A DNA stretch of 64,000 nt from Leptobrachium leishanense (GCA_009667805.1 CM019063.1:84099877-84163876); one strand, 5' to 3'. Shown: positions 34,551 to 47,572, numbered from the stretch's first letter. The notes: generated by a model from the letters alone, not told the origin. Translations and numbers: made by a program.

Positions 34551-35363
34551 GGCTAAGCTTCCTGACCCCTGCAGGAGAGTATACAGAGCTATAAAATTAG
34601 GTTACATCTTGAGTGTAAGCTGTTTGTTTAGTTTGTTTCCTATCTGCAGCTCTTTTGCATTATTTCTCATAGTTTTATCTGGGGTAGAAGATACTGTATG
34701 TACTTTTATCCCAGAGATACATATACACTCCTACATGTTGAGTTGTAAAACAAGGGCTATATAAATATGGTACATAGCGTAAAATAGTGTTTTCATTGTT
34801 GTTATGGTTAGGACTGTTTTTTTGTAGCATATATGATATATCATCTCTGTATATTTATTTCTTGCTGATTTTAGATTTTTAAAATCCTTTATCAACTGAT
34901 TTATCCCCAAGTCCACCCTGTGTCCCGATCTGACTGACCACTAGCCAAAAGTGTGGATCACATATATCAACACCTTGATCAGACAAGGATTGCATATCCT
35001 AAACACACAGCTTATCTTGCAATAAACGATGTTTTATTTCAGGGGATGTGAGAGTTGCTTTCCAATCTGTAACTATATTATACGTGGTTGTGTTACATTA
35101 AAAAGTGGAGCCTGGACGCAATCCTGAGGTCTGAATTCACTTGATCTCACATTATATCTGTTAAACGTTACGCACATAAAGGGTTATTCACACAGTGACA
35201 GTGTTGCAAATATTGGCGAAAATCGTCGGTGTTGCAGCGGCGGTGAGTGACTAAAATATAACAAAACTAAAATTTAAAGAGGAGAAACTTCGTAGTAAAG
35301 TTTCTTCTGTCGCTCTTTGGAATGCCGACATTTGTCAGTGCTACAAACATCAGCACTTTAACA
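34551..35363. other. MSH3 intron, nothing recognised
   Basis: No coding or repeat structure that I can support. Confidence 0.4.
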
Positions 35364-35456
35364 AATTTATTTATTTATTTATAAAGGATTTTACCAGGAA
35401 GGATACATTGTGATTTCTCTCGTTTTCAAGTATGTCCTGGGTTCAAGAACATTAAT
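35364..35456 (-). mobile_element. Rex1-like LINE tail, very short copy
   Basis: TTTATAAAGGATTTTACCAG through AAGTATGTCCTGGGTTCAAG matches 26826-26892 almost base for base. The copy stops after about 85 bp, so it is an extreme 5' truncation. Confidence 0.75.
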
Positions 35457-35520
35457 AGAGGTTGAAGAATAAAAACTCCAGTTTGAGTTCAACCTGTCCA
35501 ATATCTGTTAAAAATATTAA

Positions 35521-36246
35521 GGGCCCTATTACAATCGTCGCGCAAACGTTTGCGCCGGCGCAAAAACACATTAACGCGAGGTGTAAAACCCTTTGCGCTG
35601 ACCGTCGTATTACAATGTCAGCGCAACAAATGCGCGTTATCGTCTACCGCGGTTGAACCTGCCCGAGCGTACTTTACTACACGCGTCCTATCAATAACAT
35701 TGTGAGCGCAAACGTGAATGATCGCTGGTACGCGGATGGTATTACAATCTATGCGCAGGAATTAACGCATAGCCTTTGCGCGCATAATTTTAGCAACTCC
35801 TAAAAGTTGGTGTTAATGGCAAATCTGAACGTCCTGGCCGAACCCAAATACATCAGCCCAAAAAAAAATGCAGCAAAGTATAGTTACACATTCTACTCAT
35901 ACCAAACCAATAAAATGGAGAAGTTGTGTGTGCATTTATTATTGCTGCAGCATATATACTCAGATTGACTTTTACAGTCGCAAAAACTTAACGTGAGATA
36001 ATTGTGGTTCTTAATTGTGATTGGCTGAATCGCGTGAAAAAAACAGTCTGCACACTGATTTCTGCACGCAACGTTGCTGTGCGCTCATTTGTGCGCATCC
36101 GTTTTACGCGCGTTATTGCTCGACGGATGAAAAAATGCGCGAGGATTGTAATTCCAGCGTTGATTTACGCGCGTTAACGTTTAACGCTTTGCGCACAAGT
36201 TCACGTGTTGCGCGAGTGTTTTAACACTAAGATTGTAATAGGGCCC
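35521..36246. mobile_element. Non-autonomous DNA element, family Y copy 3 (complete)
   Basis: Starts GGGCCCTATTACAATC and ends GATTGTAATAGGGCCC, a perfect 16-bp inverted repeat, with TAA on both sides (35518-35520 and 36247-36249). It is 726 bp, CpG-rich and dense in GCGCAAA motifs. A three-base TAA duplication is what PIF/Harbinger transposases make, so that superfamily is the best guess. No ORF of its own. Confidence 0.9.
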
Positions 36247-36680
36247 TAAGTAATTACCACTCAGGTCACAAAATGACTACAAAAATCTTTTAAAAAAATG
36301 TGAATTTTCCATTCAAGAGGGCTGTTATCTTGTTTCTTGTCAATTTTATCCTTGAATATATTTTGTGACAGAATAACTTCTTTAGGCAGAGGATTTTGAA
36401 AGGCTGTTCAGTGCAAGAATAAAAACATGTACGAAGAATTCTTCTTTAAGCAGATCCAAATACTTATATACAAGGACAAATACAACTTCCACGTTTGCAA
36501 ACATGCAAGAGATTTAGCAGGATTGGATCATTTTATTAAGGATATATTTTATTTAAAACTTTGTTATAAAAATAAGTGTAGCTTGTAGTGTCATTGTTAA
36601 ATTATTTCTGATTTGCAGAGGAGCACATTCCACGTATCTTTTATGTATTTAGCCATTTTATTTTTCCTTCTCGTCTGCAG

Positions 36681-36807
36681 GTTACTTCATTAACGCTTTT
36701 CGTTACGCATTACCCTCCACTGTGTGAGCTAGAAAAGGCATATCCAGCCCACGTTGGGAACTACCACATGGCTTTCTTTCTTGAGGAAGGAGAGAATCCC
36801 TACAATG
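36681..36807 (+). CDS. msh3: MSH3 exon, H-loop of the MutS ATPase
   Basis: The 127-bp exon encodes [19 protein letters not shown]...[18 protein letters not shown]. The histidine of FVTHYPP is the switch (H-loop) residue of MutS-family ATPases. The acceptor is TCTGCAG|G and the donor is AATG|GTGTGT, leaving one base (G) for the next exon. The acidic segment after NYHM ([11 protein letters not shown]) is in a region known to vary between vertebrate MSH3 proteins. The donor GTGTGT is non-consensus at +3 but valid. Confidence 0.96.
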
Positions 36808-36914
36808 GTGTGTTTATTTAGCAGAAGGTGAACTGTGTGCAACCACTTTGCTAAAGTATTGAAGGGTAGCATGATCTTTTCAACCTTATTAGGTATTCAC
36901 ATACATTTGTTTGT

Positions 36915-37950
36915 GTATATGTTACGGTTAAAGTCCGAAGTGCGGTTAATCTCAAGATTACCCGGGTAATCCTGACATTACCCAAGCGCCGTTGGCAAAA
37001 GTCTGATGCGAAACTATATTTCGGACTTGATCCGGGTAATCTGCAAAGTATCCAAAGGCCTCTGGGTACTCCAGTTTCTGCTGTGTGTTACCCGGATAAA
37101 ACGCACATTACCCTAGTGTTGTTGGATAAAGTGCAATGAAACATCGGTCTTTATCCGGGTAAACTGCAAAGTTTCCAAACGCCTCTGCTTTTCTACGGTT
37201 TTCAGCAGGTTACAGTTGATGGAATTCCGAGGATTACCCGGGTAACGCTGCAAACTGTTATATGACTGATAATAAAATTGTGTTTTTTTAGTTATTTTTA
37301 ACCAAATTGTATTCACAGTCACATACCACAATAAATAACCGTCATGTAACACATGTAACAATGTTAATTGCCTGAAAATTTATTTATGAAGATGAAGATA
37401 AAGATATTATATAAAGAGTAACATAATGGTTATTATGTTTTAAAAATGATATATAAGCACATATGACACATAATAAAGATCATGTAACTCTTTAACATTC
37501 ATATAAGAAACATATCCTGTTACTCTGTATATTCATTATATCCACAATACGTTTTAATATTTGTCTTTTGCCTTTTTCATTGATAATATCCATAGATAAT
37601 AGCAAAATTCACTGTTACCTAAGGGGGTTGGATGCTCTGCAGATTACCCAAGTGAAGCTGTGGATAGTCCTCAGATTACCCGGGTAAAGCTTCAGACTTT
37701 TATCTGAACGATAACAAAATTCGGTTTTAACCACACGGGGTTGGACAGTCTGCAGATCATCCGGGTAAAGTGCGAATTTTTCAGCTCTTCCAGACTGTTA
37801 CCCAAAGGGCATTTGGTTAGTCCTAATATTACATGGGTAAAGTCTGAATTTTTCATTTTTTTGCACCCAGAGGTTTTGGGTAATGTCAGGATTACCTGGG
37901 TAATTTTAAGATTAAACGCACTTCGGACTTTTACCCGTAACATATACACA
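36915..37950. mobile_element. 1-kb palindromic element with TTACCCGGGTAA motifs
   Basis: The terminal inverted repeats are about 73 bp (36915-36987 and 37877-37950), beginning TGTGTATATGTTACGG. The interior repeats the perfect palindrome TTACCCGGGTAA (near 36957, 37234 and 37675) and variants such as ATCCGGGTAA many times. No coding capacity. No TSD could be fixed because the palindrome runs into flanking TA-rich sequence. It begins about 100 bp after the MSH3 exon. Confidence 0.8.
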
Positions 37951-37975
37951 CATACAGCCAGCGGACAGACTCAAT

Positions 37976-38983
37976 GGACAATATTACATAGGTAATGCTA
38001 ACGTTAGTGCTCAGCTGTGTGAGCTTTACCGTTAGCTTAGGTGGCCATAGCGCGGGCCGACGATATAACATTCCGAACACTAACCGTTTAAAAAACCCAT
38101 TAGCAATTTGGAGCTTGCGCTTTTCAGCACGAGTTTACTGTACTTTGCGCTTCCTATGCTTAACATGGGGAGCGCAAAGTGTTAAGTAGCATTAGGATTA
38201 CAAAGTCTAAAGCTAATTACGTCCCGCTGTGGTTAACTGAAAAGTTAACCACAGCTTGGAGCTGGTGCTAACTGATTCCACTTCAAGCTAAAAATACCCC
38301 CAAAAATCACATACTCACCTCTCATCCTGTGGCGAGAATGGCGGTCGGATCTGTCGCTTCTGGCCGCTGGGAGCAGAGTGAGATTGGGGGGGGGAAAGTC
38401 CCCAGTCTCCCTCTGCGATCATTCCGTGGACCTGCAGGATCTCGCAAGAGGCAATCAGCCGGTCATGTGACCTGGCAGTCAAAGCCTCAGTGGAGTCCTA
38501 TGGACTGCATGGAGGGGATCACTGGCGTGCGCAGACCGTTACCTTAGGGTGTGCACCCATAGAACATTTAATAACTGAAAGCTAAAGTTTAGAAGATTTT
38601 GCAAAAAATGCACATTTTTCTTTCAAAATAATGAGCCTGTAACCAGAGATACAGAAGGTTTTAATGGTATTTATCATAAACCAGATAAGGGACATCTAAA
38701 ATGTCAATGTAGGAGGTGAAAAATGCTGAGATACAGTAACTGTTTGTGTAATTTATCATGAAACAGATAAGGAACATCCAAAATATCTATGTAGGGGGTC
38801 AAAGATGAACCCTTCACTCAACATTAGGGTGTGCCTGGCACACCCTGTGCGCACGCCTATGGAGGGGATGCTTGGTGTGGCGCATTAGCGCTGTATCGAG
38901 TATCCTGAGGCTTAGTGTTGCTTTACGCCTGCCCTGTAACATGGAGCTAAAACAGGGACGCAAAGGTGTATGTAATACTGCCC
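37976..38983 (+). mobile_element. Family X copy 3, interrupted by a hAT-type MITE
   Basis: Starts GGACAATATTACATAG and ends GTAATACTGCCC, flanked by AAT (37973-37975 and 38984-38986). It matches 18495-19207, including GTTTACTGTACTTTGCGC and TTAACATGGGGAGCGC. Without the nested element it is about 658 bp. Confidence 0.85.
38520..38861. mobile_element. hAT-type MITE nested in family X
   Basis: Ends CACTGGCGTGCGCAG and, inverted, CATAGGCGTGCGCAC. Flanked by identical GAGGGGAT at 38512-38519 and 38862-38869. 342 bp, with two direct copies of an AAACAGATAAGGAACATC-like segment inside. No coding capacity. Confidence 0.9.
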
Positions 38984-39336
38984 AATGACTTCAGTTAAAA
39001 AAAAAAATCTTATTCCAAATCCATATTTAGAAGGGACCAAAACATTGGTCTGCATTTTATTTTTTGCTTTTGTTTTAAGTCTGTTGGAGCAAAAGTTATT
39101 TTTTCCTTTTAAGTCCTCGAGTGTGTCCACTGGCTGAAACCTTTAAAATAATTGTTATGGGATATGAGTGCTGGCTACTTAAGGGAATATATGTAGTTAT
39201 TTCATTTTCTTTTATCACACATATTTATATATGTCATAATCTCATTGTATATCCATTACGATCGAATAGTTGGCCGATTTTATTTTTTCTATTCAACGGA
39301 TACAAAAAAGTAAAAAAAAAAAGTTGTTTACTTTAA

Positions 39337-39762
39337 GGCTAGGGTCAAACGAAAGTATTTTTACACGCGAACGTAAAAAAGTGCGTCCGAACGGATTGAT
39401 GTATTTTTTCACGGAATATGCGAAAACGGTCATACGATGCGCATGTTCGTGCGCGATGTTTTACGAATCCAAACCAGGAAACTTTTTGCGTCTGGACGTT
39501 ATGTTGGCCGGACACGAGCAGGGTCTGACGTCTCCAAATCACACACACACACCACTAGCGGGCGCAGCGCACTCTGTACGTCCGTACTAGCGGTTCTGCG
39601 TTCTCGAAAAAATGCGTTCATTTTCCACTTGCGTTGCGCGGCCGGACTTTCGTGCGACCGTACTTCGTTTATTGGCCGTCATTGCCCGTCATTTGCTGCT
39701 AGTGCGGCCGTGATTAAGTGCGCTAGAACGCACGTTAAAAGTGCGCTGGTCTGACCCCAGCC
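39337..39762. mobile_element. Harbinger-derived MITE, TSD TAA
   Basis: Starts GGCTAGGGTCAAACGAA and ends GTCTGACCCCAGCC, flanked by TAA (39334-39336 and 39763-39765). The left 130 bp and right 280 bp match the two ends of the 3.6-kb Harbinger element at 53924-57519 (for example GGTCATACGATGCGCAT and ACGTTATGTTGGCCGGAC). It is therefore an internal deletion derivative of that family. Confidence 0.95.
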
Positions 39763-39765
39763 TAA

Positions 39766-41421
39766 AGGAGCACTGTGTAAAAATCAATCCCTCCCTCTCC
39801 CCCTTTTTTCTTATGCATTTTGTGTTTTGTACATAACTTTAATGCTTTTTTTGTTAGAGGTAGAAATGTGATCATTTAATGACAAATCCATCATATGTTT
39901 ACATATTATTTACTCTGGCATTTGGTACACGCCTAAAGAAATAAAATGAGACAGGAAACAAAGGACCTTTGTGCGAGATTCTATGTGTTTGCACAAAAGT
40001 TCTACACCTCTGATACAACAGGAAAATCTATTATTTTTCCATCCACCTTTGGAGTCAGAACTAAATCTCTTTGTTGTACCAAACAGCAACACATACAAAT
40101 CCTCTGGGTTTGCACACTCTATACATTTATCTAAACAGCATTTATATTGATTTGTGCAGCAGAATAAATACAAATTGAATCTCACAAGTCAATACTAAAG
40201 TACAATCTGCAGCTGTATTCCTTGAAGAGATAATTGACAACATATGACTGGAAACTGTAACATGAGTTGTACATCAATAAGCTTTCCGCCGGTTGGCTGC
40301 AAAATCACTGGATGAGCATCATTACGCTTAAACAGAATATAAACCTACTTCTGCTATTCCGCATGACAGAATTTTTACAAATGCAACAACCCTGACTCCC
40401 TTAAACATGGAATTAGATGTAAAATACTCTTCCCGAATGGATGTCGAGATTTTTCCTGTGTACAGGATGAGTATACCCATTCTCACCTCTGTTCTAAAAA
40501 TCGAAACTCTCAAACATTTCAGTTGGCGTTTTCCAGTCAGTGTTCTGCAGTGCGCCTCACTCACCTCCTGCCGCATCCCTGTACATTCCCTCATTCTTCA
40601 TGACGCACCAGTGCGTTCAGAACTGCACAGCATCAATGAGGGACATGCTTCATAATGCCAGGGTGAAACTTGCTGCTGTTGCATAGCATGTTCCTTGCTC
40701 GCCCTGTGCAGCGTGTCATACGCTGGTGCCACTGATATTATCCCTCAAGGCCCTCTTGCTGCTCCCTCTCTCTTTTCCCGTTGTGTGAAATCCTAGCAGG
40801 ACAGCTTTCAGCAACACATCCAATAATATCACACTGATTGGACTCAAGGTTGGCTCACTCCTGGCTCCAATTAGCTCTTGGAGAAGTCATTAGGCTAGGG
40901 GTTCACATACTTTTTCCACCCTGCACTGTGAATGTTTACATGTTCTGTTCAATGAAAACATGAAAACATATAATGTTTGTGTTGTATTATTTTAAGCAGA
41001 CTGTGTTTTTCAAATTGTTGTGACTTAGATGAAGATCAGAGCACATTTTATGACCAATTCATGCAAAACTCCACGTAATCCCAAAGGGTTCACATACTTT
41101 TTCTTGCAACTGTAGATAAATCCGTAACTCAAAGTAGCTCAGATTGAGGGGAATGAAAAATAAAGTTCATCAACTATAGAGTTAACTGTAAGTTATCCAG
41201 CCATGCATAGCACCAGTGTGTGTTTGTGTGTGTCAACCTGAAGCCCAGTTACAGAATTATTTCCTTAAGGCCAACAGATGGTTTAACCCATATAGAGGGA
41301 ACTAAAGATTTTATTTATTTTTTTGTTTCCACATTCAGATCTCCGTTAGTTTGTTTGAAGTGGATTTTGGTTTTGTATTTTCTTTGTATAATCAGTCATT
41401 CTCCCCTTTAATCTTTTCTAG
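39766..41421. other. MSH3 intron, nothing recognised
   Basis: No transposon ends, tandem repeats or coding similarity that I can support. Ends in the pyrimidine tract and CTAG acceptor before 41422. Confidence 0.45.
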
Positions 41422-41596
41422 TCTCTGACTCTGCACTACATCCCGAGTATATAACATTTTTGTACCAGATAACCAAAGGGGTTGCTGGAAGGAGTTATGG
41501 ATTGAATGTTGCTAAACTGGCGGATCTCCCAGAGGAAGTTTTAAAGAAAGCGGCTTGTAAATCAAAAGAGCTTGAAGTACTAGTCGAAGCTAGGAG
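41422..41596 (+). CDS. msh3: MSH3 exon, C-terminal part of the ATPase domain
   Basis: The 175-bp exon begins by completing Val (G|TC), then [36 protein letters not shown] and [28 protein letters not shown] is the conserved C-terminal MutS segment. The acceptor is TTTTCTAG and the donor is AGGAG|GTAAGG. It ends two bases into a codon, completed by the G at 47846. Uninterrupted frame. Confidence 0.96.
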
Positions 41597-42153
41597 GTAA
41601 GGATGTGCGAAATGGCTTTATATGGAATATTGTGTTGAATGTGACACTTCCACAAAACCTTATTCATTCCCAGTGATATGATCTTCCATTGTCTAGAAGT
41701 CTTTTAGGTGAATCTCTGTCTGTACCCCAAGGTCAGAGTTTAGACGGCTCAGAGAAAGCATATTCTATTAAGATAATTTGATTTCTTTCTCATATAGCAG
41801 AGGTAAATCAATGAGAGATGGTCCTGCAAGTGGATTCATGTCCCCATTTGGGTATATCCTTTGGTTTTTTAAATATCAACACATTTATCATTTTCTGGAT
41901 GAGTGGATGAAATTCCGTAGGAAGCCGCATTGTGAAGCACACTTGAAGTCTCATTGACTACATATGCCATGCAGTGAGCTAAAGCCGCAAGGGTGCACAG
42001 TACATTGCATTAGAGTGTTCACTGGGAAAATTTATTTACAAATCAGATTGAAACTGCCTCTTTAAAGAATATACATACAAAAGTGGGGCACAAAATAAAA
42101 ATATTGCCTCAATTTGTCATCCCCTCATGTTAATTATTATTATTCTTTAATTA
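41597..42153. other. MSH3 intron, nothing recognised
   Basis: Unique-looking sequence up to the Tc1-like insertion. 42122-42153 (TTATTATTATTCTTTAATTA) continues across the insertion into the repeat at 43804. Confidence 0.4.
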
Positions 42154-43801
42154 CAGTCAGGTCCAGAAATATTGGGACATCGACACAATTCTAACATCTT
42201 TCACTCTATACTCCATCACAATGGAGTTGGAATGAAACAAACACAATGTGCTTTAACTGCAGACTGTCAGCTTTAATTTGAGGGTATGTACATCCAACTC
42301 AGGTGAACGGTGTAGGACTTACAGCAGTTTGCAGATGTGCCTCGCACTTTTTAAGGGACCAAAGGTAATGGGACAATTGGCTTCTCAGCTGTTCCATGGC
42401 CAGGTGTGTGATATTCCCTCATTACCCCAATTACAATGTGCAGTTAAAAGGCCCAGAGTTCATTTCAAGTGTGCTATTTGCATTTGGAATCTGTTGCTGT
42501 CAACTCTCAAGATGAGATCCAAAGAGCTGTCACTATCAGTGAAGCAAGCCATCATTAGGCTGAAGAAACAAAACAAACCCATCAGAGAGATAGCAAGAAC
42601 ATTATGTGTGGCCAAAACAACTGTTTGGAACATTCTCAAAAAGAAGGAACGCAACGGTGAGCTCAGCAACACCAAAAGACCCTGGAGACCACAGAAAACA
42701 ACTGTGGTGGATGACCGAAGAATTCTTTCCCTGGTGAAGAAAACACCCTTCACAACAGTTGGACAGATCAAGAACACTCTCCAGAAGGTAGGTGTATGTG
42801 TGTCAAAGTCAACAATCAAGAGAAGACTTCACCAGAGTGAATACAGAGGGTTCACCACAAGATGTAAACCATTGGTGAGCCTCTAAAACAGGAAGGCCAG
42901 ATTAGAGTTTTCCAAACAACACCTAACAAAGCCTTCACAGTTCTGGAACAAGATCCTATGGACAGAGGAGACCAAGATCAACTTGTACCAGAGTGATGGG
43001 AAGAGAAGAGTATGGAGAAGGAAAGGAACTGCTCATGATCCTAAGCATACCACCTCATCAGTGAAGCATGGTGGTGGTAGTGTCATGGCGTGGGCATGTA
43101 TGGCTGCCAATGGAACTGGTTCTCTTGTATTTATTGATGATGTGACTGCTGACAAAAGCAGCAGGATGAATTCTGAAGTGTTTCGGGCAATATTATCTGC
43201 TCACATTCAGCCAAATGCTGCAGAACTCATTAGACGGCGCTTCACAGTGCAGATGGACAATTACCCAAAGCATTCTGCAAAAGCAAACAAAGAGTTTTTG
43301 AAGGGACAGAAGTGGAATGTTACGCAATGGCCAAGTCAATCACCTGACCTGAATCCCATTGAGCATGCATTTCACTTGCTGAAGACAAAACTGAAGGGAA
43401 AATGCCCCAAGAACAAGCAGGAACTGAAGACAGTTGCAGTAGAGGCCTGGCAGAGCATCACCAGGGATGAAACCAGCGTCTGGTGATGTCTATGCATTCC
43501 AGACTTCAGGCTGTGATTGGCTGCAAAAGATTTGCAACCAAGTATTAAGAAGGGAAAGTTTGATTTAAGATTATTATTCTGTCCCATTACTTTTGGTCCC
43601 TTAACAAGTGGGAGGCACATCTGCAAACTGCTGTAAGTCCTACACCGTTCACCTGAGTTGGATGTACATACCCTCAAATTAAAGCTGACAGTCTGCAGTT
43701 AAAGCACATTGTGTTTGTTTCATTCCAACTCCATTGTGGTGGTGTATAGAGCCAAAGATGTTAGAATTGTGTCGATGTCCCAATATTTCTGGACCTGACT
43801 G
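42154..43801 (+). mobile_element. Full-length Tc1-like element (Tc1-C)
   Basis: 1,648 bp with the same long terminal inverted repeats as Tc1-B (CAGTCAGGTCCAGAAATATT), flanked by TA at 42152-42153 and 43802-43803. It is inserted in the last MSH3 intron in the sense orientation, inside a dispersed repeat that resumes at TATATAGCGCCAGCATATTCC. Confidence 0.95.
42512..43486 (+). pseudogene. Tc1-like transposase of Tc1-C, nonsense and active-site changes
   Basis: Starts at the ATG of MRSKELSLSVKQAIIRLKKQ. The helix-turn-helix (IREIARTLCVAKTTVWNIL) is followed by KRPWRPQKTT, a damaged version of the GRPR hinge (KRPGRPRKTT in the sister copy). An in-frame TAA at 42884-42886 follows PLVSL, after which the frame is open again (NRKARLEFSKQHL). 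The first catalytic Asp has become Glu (WTEET; the sister copy has WTDET). VQMDNYPKH and DLNPIEHAFHLL retain the other two positions. A one-base loss near 43470 (DETSVW then stop) removes the C-terminus. The lesions differ from those of Tc1-B, so the two copies decayed independently. Confidence 0.92.
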
Positions 43802-43803
43802 TA

Positions 43804-44447
43804 TATAGCGCCAGCATATTCCGCAGCGCTGAACAATGGACACAATATAAACAGGGTTACAATACACTGAGACTGAACGACATTTGATAAGCCAGTACAG
43901 GAGGAAACGAGGGCCCTATTCCCGTGGGAACTTACAATCTAGAAGGAAAGGGGGTGGAAACAGGAGGAGAGGACTGCAAGGTGAGAGTGATGGACTGGTT
44001 GGGGCAGTGAGGTGTATCAGTGAGTCGGGTGGTATGCTTCCCTAAATAGGAATGTCTTAAGAGAGCGTTTGAAGGAAGGGAAACTATGGATCTGTGATGA
44101 ACTAAATATGAAGTACCTAGATAGTGCCCCTTATGCCAACATAGCAAGTAACAGGGAGCTGCTACAGAGAAAAGTTGGTACAACCCATTAACCCTGCCTG
44201 CTCTATTGTGGATGAGTGCTATGGTAGCAGTTTGACTACTAATAGACGGAAGTGTAAACAGATACCGGCCCTGCTGCTGTTCACATCATTCCATCAAGTC
44301 CACACAGGTCGCATGGGGTCAGCGTCTGGACACTGCAAAAGCAAAATCCCTTAACACCAGAGTCTCACAGCTGTTTATTTTTTCATACCAGCTTGAGATG
44401 AGAGTAACGAGCAACTATGGAAGTTCCAAAACAAACTTTAGGAAATG
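43804..44447. repeat. Dispersed repeat, 'TATATAGCGCCAGCATATTCC' type, and unassigned sequence
   Basis: 43804-43960 reads ATAGCGCCAGCATATTCCGCAGCGCTG...AGGGCCCTATTCCCGTGGGAACTTACAATCTAGAAGG, a phrase I recognise as a common amphibian interspersed repeat but cannot classify. It was split by Tc1-C. The remainder to 44447 shows nothing. Confidence 0.45.
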
Positions 44448-44451
44448 TTAA

Positions 44452-45008
44452 AGGGCCGCTCTACTGATCCTGACCACTTTAGCTTTTTAAGTGGTGAAGC
44501 TGTGTGAAGTGACCCCCCCCCCCCGCCTCCTTCATTGGCTGGAAAGTTTGCATGAAGCGGCGGAGTTTCTTCTGCCCCGCAAACATCACCAAGCAGCCAG
44601 AATTTTGAATTTCCCAGCTGTTGCTCACCAGATAGATTACCGATGATGCCCGCATGATCTGTGAGCTGACATCATCCAGTGTCAGACCTCTCGCAAAAAA
44701 GCAAGCATCCTGAGAGAAGGCGGCCGATGGATTGGTTCTGTGCATGCACACGCAGCTTTGATTCATCGTCCTGTGTAGGCACTACGTAACCTGCGTTAAA
44801 AAAGTATGCAAGTTCCGAGCGATGCTCAATTTGCGTGTCATAGATACACAAATTGCGTAAAAATGCTGCAGGGACTTCCACTTTTCAGAAGCCCTGAGCC
44901 GAAGGGGAGAACCAGCTCACCAAGGGAGAGTATTTTCTTCTAAAATAAAAATAAATAATTAGGCAAGGAATAAAAAAGAGTGGGGGGGGGTTTCATTAGA
45001 GTGCCCCT
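44452..45008. mobile_element. piggyBac-like MITE (family P copy 2)
   Basis: Flanked exactly by TTAA (44448-44451 and 45009-45012). Ends AGGGCCGCTCTACT and, inverted, AGGGGCACTCTAATG. Shares AGCCAGAATTTTGAATTTCC-like sequence with the fragment at 9465-9712. No coding capacity. Confidence 0.7.
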
Positions 45009-45112
45009 TTAATTTTCAGTAAGCAGCTGGTACAACTGAGTAGAGAGCAATGTTTGCGTCTCGGCTGTAATAACTACTCAACAGGTTAGTGTTAACAAGA
45101 AGCCTTGACGTA

Positions 45113-46729
<1,617 letters not shown>

Positions 46730-46732
46730 TAT

Positions 46733-46993
46733 AACAGCCCCACTGGTCAACACTAACGTCCCTGTGGGAATAGGGCCCAGTGACGGTACAACTGTAAATG
46801 TGGATATAGAACTGAATGGGACCAACTCAACCCATGATAAGGCTCGCATCCCATGATAAGGCGCACATTAGCCCCGACTCCCTCTTCCACTTGCCTATGG
46901 TTAAGCAATAGGGCTCTTGTCCGCGTACGCTCAACTAGCCATGTTAGGAATAGTCTAATATTACTTATTCAGCCTATGGTTTGATCTCTTACA
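46733..46993. other. Fragment with family-X-like terminus, otherwise unassigned
   Basis: 46741-46780, complement, reads TGGGCCCTATTCCCACAGGG then ACGTTAGTGTTGACC, resembling a family X terminus that Tc1-D interrupted. Nothing else is recognised. Confidence 0.35.
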
Positions 46994-47001
46994 TGGTACG
47001 G

Positions 47002-47572
47002 CAGGGCTTGACAAAGCCAGGAGCCTGGTAGCCACTGGCTCCTAGAATTTTACTCCTGGCTCCTAAATTTCCAGTTTATTTTACTTCAATGTTTTCTTCC
47101 TGTCTCCTACATTTAATGTAAATATATCCAGACCTGGTGTATGTATTTATATATGAGGTCTGGTGTGTGTGTGTGTGTATTTTGGGTAAATAGGGTGTCC
47201 AGTGACAACAGAGCAAAGAAAATAATAAATAAAACAATATCACAACGTCACAATGTACAGATATTAACAACACAAATAATATAATCAGTATATATATATC
47301 AGAGCGGCCAAACTGATATTAGAAGCAACGCTCTACACTTCTAGGCTCAAAAAAGTAGCCACAAGACCACATGCACAAAAAATACCTAACAACAAAAAGC
47401 ACCGGGTAACAAAGTGATAAATAAATAGAAGCAGCTAAAATCATAATCTGGGTCAGTACAAACCAGCTCCCAGATGCAGAGGTATACCTTGATAAAGGCG
47501 AATCCTCACGACACGTTGGCTCCTAACTTTTGTAGCTGGCTCCTAGATTCAAAGCAAATTTGTCAAGCCCTG
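47002..47572. mobile_element. hAT-type MITE, 8-bp TSD TGGTACGG
   Basis: Starts CAGGGCTTGACAAA and ends in its perfect complement TTTGTCAAGCCCTG. Flanked by identical TGGTACGG (46994-47001 and 47573-47580). 571 bp, with GGCTCCTA motifs repeated near both ends. Lies about 270 bp upstream of the last MSH3 exon. Confidence 0.95.
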
